Shown here: positions 1-8,136 of the stretch, piece after piece
Layout of the letters: the number at the start of each line of letters is the position of its first letter
How positions within the stretch are numbered: position 1 is the first letter of the stretch
Assembly: GCA_003139975.1 (NCBI GenBank)
Contig: PLHN01000509.1
Coordinates: 1-23,612 of the forward strand
Source: Acidobacteriaceae bacterium
Lineage (GTDB): Bacteria > Acidobacteriota > Terriglobia > Terriglobales > Acidobacteriaceae
Length of the DNA: 23,612 nucleotides
Direction of reading: 5' to 3'
The notes under the pieces: model-generated
What the model was told of the DNA's origin: nothing
The model's database searches: none
What the model saw: only the letters and a program-made list of their open reading frames with translations
Translations under genes and position numbers: made by a program

Positions 1-172
1 TCGTAAGCGCATGCTGGTTCTCGATCCAGACACGATCCACTGAAGCTCGCAGTTCAGCAATCCGTCCCTTCCCCAAAGGAGACGAGGCATAACCGGAAAG
101 CAGCTCTCGCAGCGCTTCAAACTCAAGCAGCCGGGCGCTCGAATGTTCCACAGGATGGGGCACAAAGGACAT
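1..172 (-). CDS. mutS2: Endonuclease MutS2, N-terminal fragment (gene continues beyond the left edge)
   Basis: Only the first 57 codons lie in the window. The translation begins MSFVPHPVEHSSARLLEFE and continues with a YASSPLGKGRIAEL segment. This matches the start of MutS2 proteins, where a 'LEF...L...ASS.LGK..I..L' helix pair opens the MutS core-like region. MutS2 is an ATPase of the MutS superfamily that acts on branched DNA or stalled ribosomes, depending on the organism; those domains lie outside the window. The ATG at 172 was chosen because it is the first ATG before the conserved segment. The upstream sequence stays open for a few more codons, so a GTG start further up is possible. It is divergent from the photolyase gene, with about 65 bp between them. 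The identity rests on the short N-terminal match only. Confidence 0.72.
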   Translation of the reverse strand, partial: MSFVPHPVEHSSARLLEFEALRELLSGYASSPLGKGRIAELRASVDRVWIENQHALT

Positions 173-237
173 GCGCTCTGATGGTACAACGTTAAGATTG
201 AGTTGAATCACTGAATAACAACCTGGTCTGGTCGCGA

Positions 238-1620
238 ATGGCAGAATTGGAAAAGCTGGTTGAAGATCCTCGGGTGCGAATGCGGCGGTCGGGCTGGCCA
301 GACCCGAATGGCGCTTGCGTCGTTTATTGGATGCAACGCTCGCAGCGGGGCGTTGATAATCCCGCGCTCGATGTAGCGGTCGCGGCTGCCAACGCGCTCG
401 GCAAGCCCGCCGTCGTTTTTTTTGCCCCGGTGCCGTTTTATCCGCGCGCTAACCTGCGGCCCTATCAATTTCTGGTCGAGGGCATCCCCGATATCGCCTC
501 CGCACTCGAGAAGCGCGGCATCGGATTTGTACTCCGCCGTTATCCCGACCACAGCCTTCTGAAGTTCTGCGATGAAATTCATCCCGCAATGGTCGTAGGC
601 GATGAAAATCCCATGCGCGAGCCGGACCGATGGCGCGAAATTGCGACGAAGAAGCTGCGCGTTCCCCTGTTGACCGTTGACTCCGACGTAATCGTCCCGT
701 CGCGTTTGATTGAAAAAGAGCAGTACGCGGCGTTCCATATCCGAAGAAAATTGCACGCATACCTCGACCTCTTCCTGTTCAAGCCCGTAAATCCGCGCGC
801 AAAAGTGCGGTGGAAAAAGCCCCGAAATCTGCAGTCATTAGCCCCAAACTTCGACATAACCAAGGCCTGGCTGCTAGACCGCTCCGTCGGCGCCGTGGAT
901 ACGTTCAAAGGCGGCACAAAGGAAGCCCTTCGCCTCCTGCGCGAGTTCACACACAAGAAACTGGCGCGTTATTCCAAAGACCGAAATCACCCCGAACTCG
1001 ACGGAACCAGCCGTCTGTCGCCATATCTGCACTTCGGCCACATCAGCCCCCTGACCGTTGCGCTCGCAGTCCGCGACGCCGACGCGCCCAGCGCCGAAAA
1101 AGACTCGTTTCTGAACGAATTGCTGGTCTGGCGCGAGCTGGCCATCAACTTTGTCACCTACAACCCGAATTACGACAATTTCGAAAGCGGAGAAAAGTGG
1201 GCGCACCGCACGCTGGCCGAACATGCAAAAGATCCGCGTCCTTACCTCTACTCCGAGCGGCAACTCGAAGCCGCCGAAACCCATGACCCGCTCTGGAACG
1301 CAGCCCAGCGCCAGATGGTGATCTCCGGCTGGATGCACAACTACATGCGCATGTATTGGGGAAAGAAGATTCTCGAATGGAGCCCTACGCCGGCCGAAGC
1401 CTATCGCATCGCGGTCGCCCTCAACGACAAATACGAACTCGACGGCCGCGACCCAAACGGCTACGCCGGAATCGCCTGGTCCATCGTCGGCAAGTTCGAC
1501 CGCCCCTGGTTCACCCGACCCATCTTTGGCCAGATCCGCTACATGTCAGGCGCCAGCACGGGCAAGAAGTTCGATAGCCGCCGCTACATCGAGCAGCAGA
1601 TGCAGGCGGACATGTCTTAA
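238..1620 (+). CDS. phr: Class II deoxyribodipyrimidine (CPD) photolyase
   Basis: This 460-residue protein is a flavin-dependent photolyase that uses light to split cyclobutane pyrimidine dimers. The N-terminal Rossmann-like domain has the class II opening CVVYWMQRSQR (about residues 27-37) and a GDENPMREPDRW segment. The FAD-binding helical domain contains TSRLSPYLHFGHISP, FLNELLVWRELAINFV and MVISGWMHNYMRMYWGKKIL. The class II signature RDPNGYAGIAWSIVGKFDRPW lies near residues 404-424 (GRDPNGYAG and KFDRPW are its clearest parts) and is followed by FGQIRYMSG. The length is normal for class II enzymes, which are common in eukaryotes and methanogens and scattered among bacteria. No strong Shine-Dalgarno sequence precedes the ATG at 238. 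It lies head to head with mutS2, so both neighbours concern DNA maintenance, but co-regulation is not shown. Confidence 0.95.
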   Translation: MAELEKLVEDPRVRMRRSGWPDPNGACVVYWMQRSQRGVDNPALDVAVAAANALGKPAVVFFAPVPFYPRANLRPYQFLVEGIPDIASALEKRGIGFVLRRYPDHSLLKFCDEIHPAMVVGDENPMREPDRWREIATKKLRVPLLTVDSDVIVPSRLIEKEQYAAFHIRRKLHAYLDLFLFKPVNPRAKVRWKKPRNLQSLAPNFDITKAWLLDRSVGAVDTFKGGTKEALRLLREFTHKKLARYSKDRNHPELDGTSRLSPYLHFGHISPLTVALAVRDADAPSAEKDSFLNELLVWRELAINFVTYNPNYDNFESGEKWAHRTLAEHAKDPRPYLYSERQLEAAETHDPLWNAAQRQMVISGWMHNYMRMYWGKKILEWSPTPAEAYRIAVALNDKYELDGRDPNGYAGIAWSIVGKFDRPWFTRPIFGQIRYMSGASTGKKFDSRRYIEQQMQADMS

Positions 1621-1713
1621 CGGCCATGGCTCGCGGCACGTCTGTAAGCTTCTATTGCAATCCCGTCGGTTAGCAGTACAATGCAGCAAATCGGTGTGGC
1701 AAAGGGGTCCAGA

Positions 1714-2767
1714 ATGGCCACTTCCTCGTTTCTCGGGCCTTTGCACAAACCCTGGGTTTCAGCTTTACTGCTGGCGTCAGCGCTGACTTTTCCTGGCGCT
1801 GCAGTCCTCGCGCCCTGTTCCGACGCGCAATCGGCGGACGCCGAGCAAAATGCGCCGCCTCCCCAGGAAGCACAGCCACAAACCCCTCAGTCGCCCGACA
1901 CGCAGAATGCCCAGCCTGAGGCCCCGATATCGAACCCTGCATCGACCTATGACCGGACTATCTTTCAGAAACCAATTCCCGCCGATCAGCTAACGTTCCT
2001 GAATCGTTTCGCCGGCTCAACATCGAACGACCCGATTCGCGACAAGCAGTATCGCAAGCTGATGAAGCTGGTAATTCCCAACTGCATCTTTCACTACGGC
2101 TGGGACATCATGCTTGCTGATGCCCTCGAAAAGGTGCTCTCCGGTTCGAATCTGCCGGTTCGAATCCAGGATGGCCGCTATCTGATGGTCTCTGGGCGCA
2201 GCGGCCCCTACCTCGGCGGCCGTGGCTTTATGTGGATCGATATGAAGGATGGCATTGCCCTTGGCGGTTTCTATTTCCATCCCACCAACGGCGAACCTAC
2301 GCCCACCCTCACGATCTTCTCAAGCCAAGTCAGGGAGGCGTCCCTGAGGCTGAGCCAGCTTCCCCCCGCCTTTGCCGAAGACTTGCGCCAATGGGACCGC
2401 CGAGTCCAATGTCCCAGCGGTTACGACGCGGTACTTCATCACCGGGTCCAACCAGAAAATCCTGCTGGAGCACGATGAGGACTATTGCGCACGGCTTCGG
2501 AGAACAACCGGGCCTACCGACGTTTGCGAGCAGATGAATGCCGATGCCGCCGACATCGACCTGAACGCTGCTTACTATCTCGACCAGACCAACCACGCCA
2601 CGAATGCCACCGCGTGGATGATCGTCGGGGCAGACCAAACGGCATGGATCCAGGTCCGGGACGACACCTGCCGGGCTCGTCCCGACCGTCTGAGGTGTCG
2701 CATTCGCCTGACCCGTGACCGCATCCACGTGATCGTAAACGCCCTACCCAGTCCCCAGCACAAGTAG
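1714..2767 (+). pseudogene. Secreted proline/glutamine-rich protein of unknown function with an apparent single-base frameshift
   Basis: Two overlapping frames appear to encode one protein. The first frame (1714-2478) has a signal peptide (hydrophobic SALLLASALTFPGAAVLA), a P/Q-rich linker of about 45 residues and a globular part containing IPNCIFHYGWDIMLADALE and GGRGFMWIDMKDGIALGGF. After ...LRQWDRRVQCP it becomes low quality and stops. The next frame (to 2767) continues with PAVTTRYFITGSNQKILLEH. Removing one C from the CCC at 2413-2415 joins them smoothly as ...VQCPAVTTRYF. The C-terminal part (CEQMNADAADIDLNAAYY, then TAWIQVRDDTC) faintly resembles lysozyme-inhibitor LprI/DUF1311 proteins; this is weak. 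The start at 1714 is preferred over the ATG at 1681 because AAAGGGG precedes it and the signal peptide follows directly. It may be a true pseudogene, a sequencing or assembly error, or two overlapping genes. Confidence 0.6.
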
Positions 2768-2844
2768 CCATGAGACGGGTGAAACTGCCGACCTTTGCCA
2801 TTCCCGCCCCTCCTCCGTTCCATCACTCCGGTTACTTGCCTCCC

Positions 2845-2875
2845 CTCCCCGTTCGCGGTGGAATGAAACGGGGAG
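2845..2875 (+). promoter_or_regulatory. Hairpin enclosing the ribosome binding site of the 2883 gene
   Basis: CTCCCCGTT (2845-2853) and AACGGGGAG (2867-2875) form a perfect 9-bp stem with a 13-nt loop. The right arm contains the whole Shine-Dalgarno sequence GGGGAG (2870-2875), 7 nt before the ATG at 2883. If it folds, it would block ribosome access. There is no T-run, so it is a poor terminator. The pairing is seen directly; the regulatory role is inferred. Confidence 0.5.
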
Positions 2876-2882
2876 TCTGTCT

Positions 2883-3263
2883 ATGGGACGAGCATTCGGA
2901 TTTCTAGGCACGGTCGCCACGCTGGCGATCGGCATGTACATCTATTCGCTGCAGGTAAGGGCGATCGATCCCACGGCGGCCTCGGCACGCGGGCCTGAGG
3001 TGGCGACGATCGCGGGCGTGAAGAACGATCTCATCGCAATCGCAAACGTCGAGCGCGCCTATCAGGCTAGCGAAGGCAAGTATGCGTCGCTCGACGAACT
3101 GGTCTCTGGAAACTACCTCACCATCAAGCGCGAGCGCCCGCCGTACGTTTACGACGTCGACGTTTCTTCCGCCGGCTTTCGAGCTACGGCCACTCGCACC
3201 ACCAAGGGAGCTCCCGCGCAGCTCTGGGTCACCGAAAGCATGGAAGTCCAGAGCTCCAATTAA
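2883..3263 (+). CDS. Small membrane-anchored, pseudopilin-like protein
   Basis: This 126-residue protein begins with one hydrophobic segment (FLGTVATLAIGMYIY, about residues 7-21) followed by a soluble domain. The segment DLIAIANVERAYQASEGKYA followed by SLDELVSGNYL recalls the region after the N-terminal helix of GspG/PilA-like pseudopilins, where 'AI...AY....G.YP....L' is typical. It lacks the charged leader and the GFTLxE prepilin peptidase site, so it is probably a membrane-anchored relative rather than a processed pilin. The ATG at 2883 is well supported by GGGGAG 7 nt upstream, although that site lies in a stem-loop. It starts 115 bp after the frameshifted secreted gene, on the same strand. 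Its exact function is unknown. Confidence 0.6.
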   Translation: MGRAFGFLGTVATLAIGMYIYSLQVRAIDPTAASARGPEVATIAGVKNDLIAIANVERAYQASEGKYASLDELVSGNYLTIKRERPPYVYDVDVSSAGFRATATRTTKGAPAQLWVTESMEVQSSN

Positions 3264-3350
3264 CAAATGTGATCGGCGAGCGTGAGCAACAGAGAGTCAC
3301 TTAGTGCCCTCGGGTTGCACTACCGGCGCATCTCGTCTTTCCGTTTTACG

Positions 3351-3379
3351 TTGACACCGGCGTTGCAACCCGCTACGCT
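3351..3379 (+). promoter_or_regulatory. Candidate sigma-70 promoter of the sialidase-like gene
   Basis: A perfect -35 box TTGACA (3351-3356) is followed after 17 nt by TACGCT (3374-3379), which matches only 3 of 6 consensus -10 bases. This would give a leader of about 140 nt before the ATG at 3526. The rest of 3264-3525 shows nothing else recognisable. Confidence 0.35.
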
Positions 3380-3525
3380 CCCCTTCTGAGACTGGCTGCC
3401 TGCGCGAAATGCGGCGGTCCGAGCCCATTCCTCTTCAATTTGTGCTGCAAATCCTTGCGCGGAGCGTTTTGGCTGTTGTGTGCCACGTCAATAACTTTTA
3501 TTCCCTATCCCCGAGGTTGATCGCA

Positions 3526-5013
3526 ATGAACATTAAAAGATATCCCAAGGGCCTCACGCTGTTTTTCGTACTACTAGGCGCCCTAGTATTCACGGCATTG
3601 GCTCCGGCCCAGGTAACCCTTACTCAACTCAGCCAAGATACCTTCACCGACACCCCCAGCCAGCACGATACCGAGGTTGAGCCCGGCACGTTTACGTGGG
3701 GCTCAACCATCGTGACTGGATTCCAGGTGGCGCGCATTTTTGGCGGAGGCGGTGCGGACATCGGGTTCGCCACTTCGACGAACGGCGGGGCAACCTGGAC
3801 CAACGGATACCTGCCCGGAATTACGATCTATCAGGGCAATGGCCTCAATGATGCCGCCAGCGACGCCGCCGTCGCTTATGACGCTCTGCATAAAGTTTGG
3901 CTGATCTCGACCCTCCCGATCGATGCCAACGGCAATACTTCGGTTGCGGTCAGCCGCTCGGCAGATGGCCTCACGTGGGACAAGCCCGTCTCGGTAACCA
4001 AACTCGGCTCGCCTGACAAGAACTGGATCGTGTGCGACAGCACCGCCACCAGCAAATATTATGGCCGCTGCTACTCCGAGTGGGACGACACTTCACAGAA
4101 CGACCTGATCGAGATGAGCACGTCAACGGATGGCGGCCTGACTTGGAGCAAGGAGTCGCCTACGGCTGCTCAGGACGTCGGTGTGGGCGGTGTGCCGTTG
4201 GTGCTGCCGAACGGCACCGTGGTGGTGCCCATAAACGGTTTCAATGGCGTGATCGCCTTTACCTCTACCAACGGGGGCACGAACTGGAACAAGGCGGTCA
4301 CAATCTCCAGCGACCCAACCCATATCGAAGGAGGCAACTTGCGCAGCGCCGGCCTTGTTGCCTCGGCGATCGACGCAGGAGGCAAGGTGTACGTGGCGTG
4401 GCCCGACTGCCGCTATCGGCTGAACTGCTCCGAAAATGACATCGTCTACAGCACGTCCAGGAACGGCACGAAGTGGACTGCGGTGAAGCGCGTTCCCATT
4501 GATGGTACGTTCAGCACAGTGGACCACTTCATCATCGGCCTGGGCATTGCGCCCGGCACCAAAGGAACCACCGCCCATCTTGCCCTCGCCTACTACTATT
4601 ACCCGGTATCGAACTGCACGGCTGCGTGCGAGCTTTATGCCGGCTTCATCCAGTCCTCGACCGGCGGGGCAAAATGGAGCGCTCCGGAAACGCTGGCCGG
4701 GCCCATACAGCTGGCCTGGCTGCCTAACACGTTCTCCGGTTACATGGTGGCCGATTACGTTTCGATTGGATTCGGGGGCGGGAAGGCATTTCCAATTTTC
4801 GCCTCGGCCCAGACCAAATCCGGGTCGGTATTCCACGAAGCGATCTACACGACCGCGAGCGGGCAGGATGCCTCCGTGCCCGAGCAAGAGTATCTCTCAT
4901 CCGAGGAAGACGTTCCGGTTCCGAATGCGCATTCCGATCACGGACCGAGAGAGTTCCTCGATCAGGAAGACAGAATTCCCGTTTCCGGGAAGAAGCCTCC
5001 CGAGCGCGACTAG
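3526..5013 (+). CDS. Secreted sialidase-like protein with six Asp-box (BNR) repeats
   Basis: This 495-residue protein has a signal peptide (MNIKRYPKGLTLFFVLLGA, then LVFTALAPAQ), so it is exported. The mature part carries at least six Asp-box-like motifs (S-x-[DN]-G-G-x-T-W): STNGGATW near residue 83, SRSADGLTW near 143, STSTDGGLTW near 198, TSTNGGTNW near 247, STSRNGTKW near 309 and SSTGGAKW near 377. This pattern marks a six-bladed beta-propeller of the sialidase/neuraminidase superfamily. Many soil-bacterial members have unknown substrates, so sialic acid cleavage is not implied. The frame is open upstream to 3409, but the ATG at 3526 has CGAGG before it and starts the signal peptide. The last 50 or so residues are charged and proline-rich, unlike the propeller. 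A strong terminator follows at 5046. Confidence 0.8.
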   Translation: MNIKRYPKGLTLFFVLLGALVFTALAPAQVTLTQLSQDTFTDTPSQHDTEVEPGTFTWGSTIVTGFQVARIFGGGGADIGFATSTNGGATWTNGYLPGITIYQGNGLNDAASDAAVAYDALHKVWLISTLPIDANGNTSVAVSRSADGLTWDKPVSVTKLGSPDKNWIVCDSTATSKYYGRCYSEWDDTSQNDLIEMSTSTDGGLTWSKESPTAAQDVGVGGVPLVLPNGTVVVPINGFNGVIAFTSTNGGTNWNKAVTISSDPTHIEGGNLRSAGLVASAIDAGGKVYVAWPDCRYRLNCSENDIVYSTSRNGTKWTAVKRVPIDGTFSTVDHFIIGLGIAPGTKGTTAHLALAYYYYPVSNCTAACELYAGFIQSSTGGAKWSAPETLAGPIQLAWLPNTFSGYMVADYVSIGFGGGKAFPIFASAQTKSGSVFHEAIYTTASGQDASVPEQEYLSSEEDVPVPNAHSDHGPREFLDQEDRIPVSGKKPPERD

Positions 5014-5045
5014 CCTTCTTTATGCCGTCGCATCTTAGTTGCACA

Positions 5046-5078
5046 GGCCGTCATTGAATTAAAGATGACGGCCTTTTT
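5046..5078 (+). terminator. Rho-independent terminator after the sialidase-like gene
   Basis: GGCCGTCAT (5046-5054) pairs perfectly with ATGACGGCC (5065-5073) around a 10-nt loop and is followed at once by TTTTT (5074-5078). It lies 32 bp past the stop at 5013. On the other strand the flanking A-run is weak, so it mainly serves the plus strand, ahead of the convergent dtd gene. Confidence 0.88.
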
Positions 5079-5103
5079 CGCGTTCGGCGAGTCAGAACAC
5101 CAG

Positions 5104-5553
5104 CTAGAACGTTTTCCTTGAATCCAGCAGAATGGTCACCGGACCTTCATTTACCAACTCTACCTGCATCATTTCCTGAAACCTCCCCGTTTCACACTTC
5201 AGCCCTGCGCGGCGCACTTTCTCGACAAAGTATTCGTAGAGTTGGCGCGCTGGCTGTGGCGGAGCGGCGGCCTCGAACGAGGGCCTCTTGCCTCGGCGCA
5301 CGTCGCCGTAGAGAGTGAATTGAGATACGGCGAGAATCGCACCCTCGACATCGACAACGGAAAGGTTCATCTTTCCGCCGGCATCCTCAAAAATGCGCAG
5401 ACCGATCACTTTGTCGGCAAGGTAATCGGCGTCGGCCCGTGTTTCGCCCGCACCGACACCCAGCAAAACCAATAACCCGCGGGCAATTTCGCCGGTGATC
5501 TTGCCATCGATGGTCACCTTCGCCCGGCTCACGCGTTGAACGACGGCGCGCAT
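5104..5553 (-). CDS. dtd: D-aminoacyl-tRNA deacylase
   Basis: This 149-residue protein has the standard Dtd length and begins [18 protein letters not shown], the usual N-terminus. It removes D-amino acids and mischarged glycine from tRNA, which protects translation in the cytoplasm. The two active-site motifs are present: SQFTLYGD (about residues 77-84) and the C-terminal [11 protein letters not shown], which corresponds to the Gly-cisPro motif that recognises the substrate's chirality. It is transcribed alone, convergent with the sialidase-like gene across the terminator at 5046 and divergent from the lipoprotein gene at 5727. No strong Shine-Dalgarno sequence is visible before the ATG. Confidence 0.96.
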   Translation of the reverse strand: MRAVVQRVSRAKVTIDGKITGEIARGLLVLLGVGAGETRADADYLADKVIGLRIFEDAGGKMNLSVVDVEGAILAVSQFTLYGDVRRGKRPSFEAAAPPQPARQLYEYFVEKVRRAGLKCETGRFQEMMQVELVNEGPVTILLDSRKTF

Positions 5554-5726
5554 TCAGCGGCTCGCCTCGACGAGAAGCAGCATTTTCACGCTCCAATCGT
5601 CCCACGAGTGGTGAACGCTCGCAAGGTACGCGTCTTGAACGATAGCTTTTCAATTACAATGGCGCACGAGCAAGTATTGACCTTAATGGCAATTTCGTTG
5701 TCAAAAAAGAAAACAGAGGAGACATC

Positions 5727-6287
5727 ATGAAGAGCAAATTATTCGCACCAACCCTACTGGCAGTAATCATGCTATTCGCCGCTTGTGATACCGCAAAGAA
5801 AACCGCAGCGGAAGCGGCCATCCAGGGAGCCCAGACTGCATATTCGGCTGTGGCCGACCAGGCAACCCAATATGTCCCCGATCAAGCGAAAGACGTGCAA
5901 ACATCGATCCAGGCCGCCAAGGATGCGTTTGATAAGGGCGATTACAGCGCAGCCCTTGAAGCTTCCAAGAACCTGCCGGAAAAAATAAAAGCGCTGGCCG
6001 CCGCAGCATCGGCAAAGAAGGACGAACTGACAGCCAAGTGGACCGAAATGAGTTCCGCCATGCCGGGCCTTGTGGCCGCCGCCCAAACCAAAATGGACGC
6101 GATGTCAAAAAGCCACAAGCTACCCGCTGGCGCCGCCGACAATATGGCCTCAGTGAAGCAGGCATGGACCGACGCTTCGGCAGCGTTCCAATCGGGCAAG
6201 CTGCAAGACGCGATGTCCAAGGCATCCGCAGCCAAAGACAAACTGATGGAGCTTCAAACCACGCTCGGAATGAAGCCCGCAGCATAA
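5727..6287 (+). CDS. Alanine/lysine-rich helical lipoprotein of unknown function
   Basis: This 186-residue protein has a lipoprotein signal peptide ending in the lipobox LFAAC, with the lipidated cysteine at residue 20. The residue after the cysteine is Asp; in enterobacteria this +2 Asp keeps lipoproteins in the inner membrane, but the rule is uncertain here. The mature part is almost entirely Ala, Lys, Gln, Asp and Ser with heptad-like spacing, and predicts long amphipathic helices (AAIQGAQTAYSAVADQATQ; SIQAAKDAFDKGDYSAALEA). The second half contains two similar 'W/F.....AMPGLVAAAQTKMDAM' and 'AWTDASAAFQSGKLQDAM' helices. GAGGAG lies just upstream of the ATG. It is a single-gene unit with its own terminator. 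No specific family was recognised. Confidence 0.8.
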   Translation: MKSKLFAPTLLAVIMLFAACDTAKKTAAEAAIQGAQTAYSAVADQATQYVPDQAKDVQTSIQAAKDAFDKGDYSAALEASKNLPEKIKALAAAASAKKDELTAKWTEMSSAMPGLVAAAQTKMDAMSKSHKLPAGAADNMASVKQAWTDASAAFQSGKLQDAMSKASAAKDKLMELQTTLGMKPAA

Positions 6288-6312
6288 GACCACCGATTGC
6301 ATCTGGAGTTTG

Positions 6313-6342
6313 GCCGGGCGAGGACATCGCCCGGCTAATTTT
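6313..6342 (+). terminator. Rho-independent terminator after the lipoprotein gene
   Basis: GCCGGGCGA (6313-6321) pairs perfectly with TCGCCCGGC (6327-6335) around a 5-nt loop, followed by TAATTTT. It is 25 bp past the stop at 6287. The rest of 6343-6562, before acpP, holds no recognisable gene or clear promoter. Confidence 0.82.
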
Positions 6343-6562
6343 CGTTGCGCGCTGTTTCATCGTGCGCGGTTTGACCGCTCTCGCGGCTAGCGATTAGGAT
6401 GCCGAAGTCTTTGCTGGGCCGCCGGAGCCTTTGCATAGTTTCCCGTTCCCTTTTAGACTATTGGCTTCGACTTCATCCAATACTGTGAGCCGAACGCAAT
6501 CGTAAATCGGAAAACGCCGGCCCGAACCGGGCCGCGATCCCTGACTCAGAAACGAGGAGAAC

Positions 6563-6808
6563 ATGGCAGCTGTTGATGAAAAAGTGAAGCAGATTATCGT
6601 GGAGCAATTGGGTGTGGACGAGGGCGAAGTCACACCCAGCGCTTCGTTCGTCGACGACCTCGGCGCCGATTCGCTCGACACCGTCGAACTGGTCATGGCT
6701 TTCGAGGAAGCCTTCGACATCGAAATTCCCGACGAGGACGCCGAAAAGATTCGCACCGTCGCCGACGCCGTCGACTACATCGGCAAACACGCGAAGGCAG
6801 GCAAGTAA
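6563..6808 (+). CDS. acpP: Acyl carrier protein
   Basis: This 81-residue acidic protein carries growing acyl chains as thioesters on phosphopantetheine during fatty acid synthesis, and donates hydroxyacyl groups to lipid A enzymes such as LpxA. The attachment motif is [19 protein letters not shown], with the modified serine at residue 37. The C-terminal helix [19 protein letters not shown] is typical. A strong Shine-Dalgarno sequence (CGAGGAG) precedes the ATG. The stop TAA at 6806-6808 is followed one base later by the TTG start of fabF, so the two are co-transcribed in the classic acpP-fabF arrangement. Confidence 0.98.
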   Translation: MAAVDEKVKQIIVEQLGVDEGEVTPSASFVDDLGADSLDTVELVMAFEEAFDIEIPDEDAEKIRTVADAVDYIGKHAKAGK

Positions 6809-6809
6809 T

Positions 6810-8045
6810 TTGGCACGGCGGGTCGTCATCACCGGCATCGGCATGATCTGCTCGCTGGGCCATACCAGCAGCGAGGTATGGCCGGCGCTCACCGCCGGAA
6901 AAAGTGGGGTCGATCGCATCACCGCCTTCGATGCCTCCGCGTTTGCCTGCCAGATTGCCGCCGAAGTCCGGAATTTCGACCCTCTCAATTTCATCGAGAG
7001 AAAAGAAGTAAAAAAAATGGGCCGCTTCATCCACTTTGCGCTCGCCGCGTCGGATGAAGCCGTTCGGATGTCGGGCCTGAAGATCACGCCCGAAAATGAC
7101 GAACGCGTCGGCGTTCACATCGGTTCCGGCATCGGTGGATTCGATGTGATCGAACGCGAGCACCAGGCGCTCATCGACGGTGGTCCGCGCAAGATCTCGC
7201 CCTTTTTCATCCCCGCCGCCATCATCAACCTCGCCGCCGGACATGTTTCTATGAAGTACGGCGCCAAAGGCCCCAATGAAGCCACGGCCACGGCCTGCAC
7301 CACCAGCGCTCATTCCATCGGCGATTCCTTTCGCATCATCCAGCACGAGGATGCCGACGTCATGATCGCAGGTGGTGCTGAAGCCGCCATCACTCCCATG
7401 GGCGTAGGCGGATTCGCTGCTATGCGCGCGCTTTCCACCCGCAACGACGATCCGGCTCGCGCCAGCCGTCCCTGGGACAAGGATCGCGACGGCTTCGTCA
7501 TGGGTGAAGGCGCCGGCATTTTGATCCTGGAAGAACTGGAGCATGCCCGCCGCCGCGGCGCGACCATCCTGGCCGAAATCGTCGGTTATGGCATGAGCGC
7601 GGACGCCTATCATATGACGCAACCCGCGCCCGAGCATGAAGGCGGCTATCGCGTCATGCGCAATGCGCTGCGCGACGCCAAACTGGAACCGGACGCTGTC
7701 GGCTATCTCAACGCCCACGGCACCTCGACACCCATCGGCGACACGCTAGAAGCACACGCCATTCGCAACCTGTTTGGGAAGCGCGTGCCGGTCAGTTCCA
7801 CCAAATCCATGACCGGCCACTTGCTGGGCGGAGCAGGCGGTTTGGAGGCAGGAATTACGGTGCTGGCGCTACGCGATCAGATCCTGCCGCCAACCATCAA
7901 CCTGGAAAATCAGGATCCCGAAACCGACAGCATGGATTTCGTCCCCAACCAGGCACGGAAAGCCACCTTCGAATATGCCATGTCGAATTCTTTTGGTTTC
8001 GGGGGAACGAACGGAGCACTGCTCTTCAAGAAGTGGAAAGAATAG
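6810..8045 (+). CDS. fabF: 3-oxoacyl-ACP synthase II (KASII), TTG start
   Basis: This 411-residue condensing enzyme elongates acyl-ACP with malonyl-ACP. The protein opens (M)ARRVVITGIGMICSLG, which is the canonical FabF start, so TTG at 6810 is chosen; no in-frame ATG lies before the conserved N-terminus. With this start the catalytic cysteine in ACTTSAHS falls at residue 163, the first histidine (NAHGTSTPIGD) at 303 and the second (KSMTGHLLGGAGG) at 337, which is essentially the numbering of characterised FabF enzymes. The glycine-rich C-terminal motif NSFGFGGTNG is intact. The gene follows acpP by one base, and translational coupling with the ACP stop probably compensates for the weak start codon. 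A long inverted repeat lies just downstream. Confidence 0.97.
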   Translation: MARRVVITGIGMICSLGHTSSEVWPALTAGKSGVDRITAFDASAFACQIAAEVRNFDPLNFIERKEVKKMGRFIHFALAASDEAVRMSGLKITPENDERVGVHIGSGIGGFDVIEREHQALIDGGPRKISPFFIPAAIINLAAGHVSMKYGAKGPNEATATACTTSAHSIGDSFRIIQHEDADVMIAGGAEAAITPMGVGGFAAMRALSTRNDDPARASRPWDKDRDGFVMGEGAGILILEELEHARRRGATILAEIVGYGMSADAYHMTQPAPEHEGGYRVMRNALRDAKLEPDAVGYLNAHGTSTPIGDTLEAHAIRNLFGKRVPVSSTKSMTGHLLGGAGGLEAGITVLALRDQILPPTINLENQDPETDSMDFVPNQARKATFEYAMSNSFGFGGTNGALLFKKWKE

Positions 8046-8055
8046 AGCAAAGGTC

Positions 8056-8134
8056 AGAGGTTAGATTGCAGAGGTAAAAGCCTTCAGAGCGTTGGGTTTC
8101 ACCTCTGCAATCTAACCTCTTACCTCTGCAATCG
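8056..8134. repeat. Long inverted repeat between fabF and a convergent gene
   Basis: The 20-nt arm AGAGGTTAGATTGCAGAGGT (8056-8075) is exactly complementary to 8101-8120, around a 25-nt loop. A partial third copy, ACCTCTGCAAT, follows at 8122-8132. There is no T-run and the stem is only about 45 % GC, so it is not a classic terminator, although it may stop or stabilise transcripts from both convergent genes. It looks like a dispersed intergenic palindrome, but no second full copy exists in this window. Confidence 0.8.
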
Positions 8135-8136
8135 TC

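Noticed and set aside
4123..4887. Minus-strand open frame of about 250 codons opposite the sialidase-like gene
   Set aside because: The opposite strand has six Asp-box motifs in frame; the antisense product shows no domain or ribosome binding site.
5536..5730. Small plus-strand open frame between dtd and the lipoprotein gene
   Set aside because: It overlaps the dtd start and the lipoprotein ribosome binding site and shows no coding features.
6693..7718. Minus-strand open frame of about 340 codons opposite acpP-fabF
   Set aside because: The plus strand encodes ACP and FabF with intact catalytic residues; the antisense translation has no recognisable domain.
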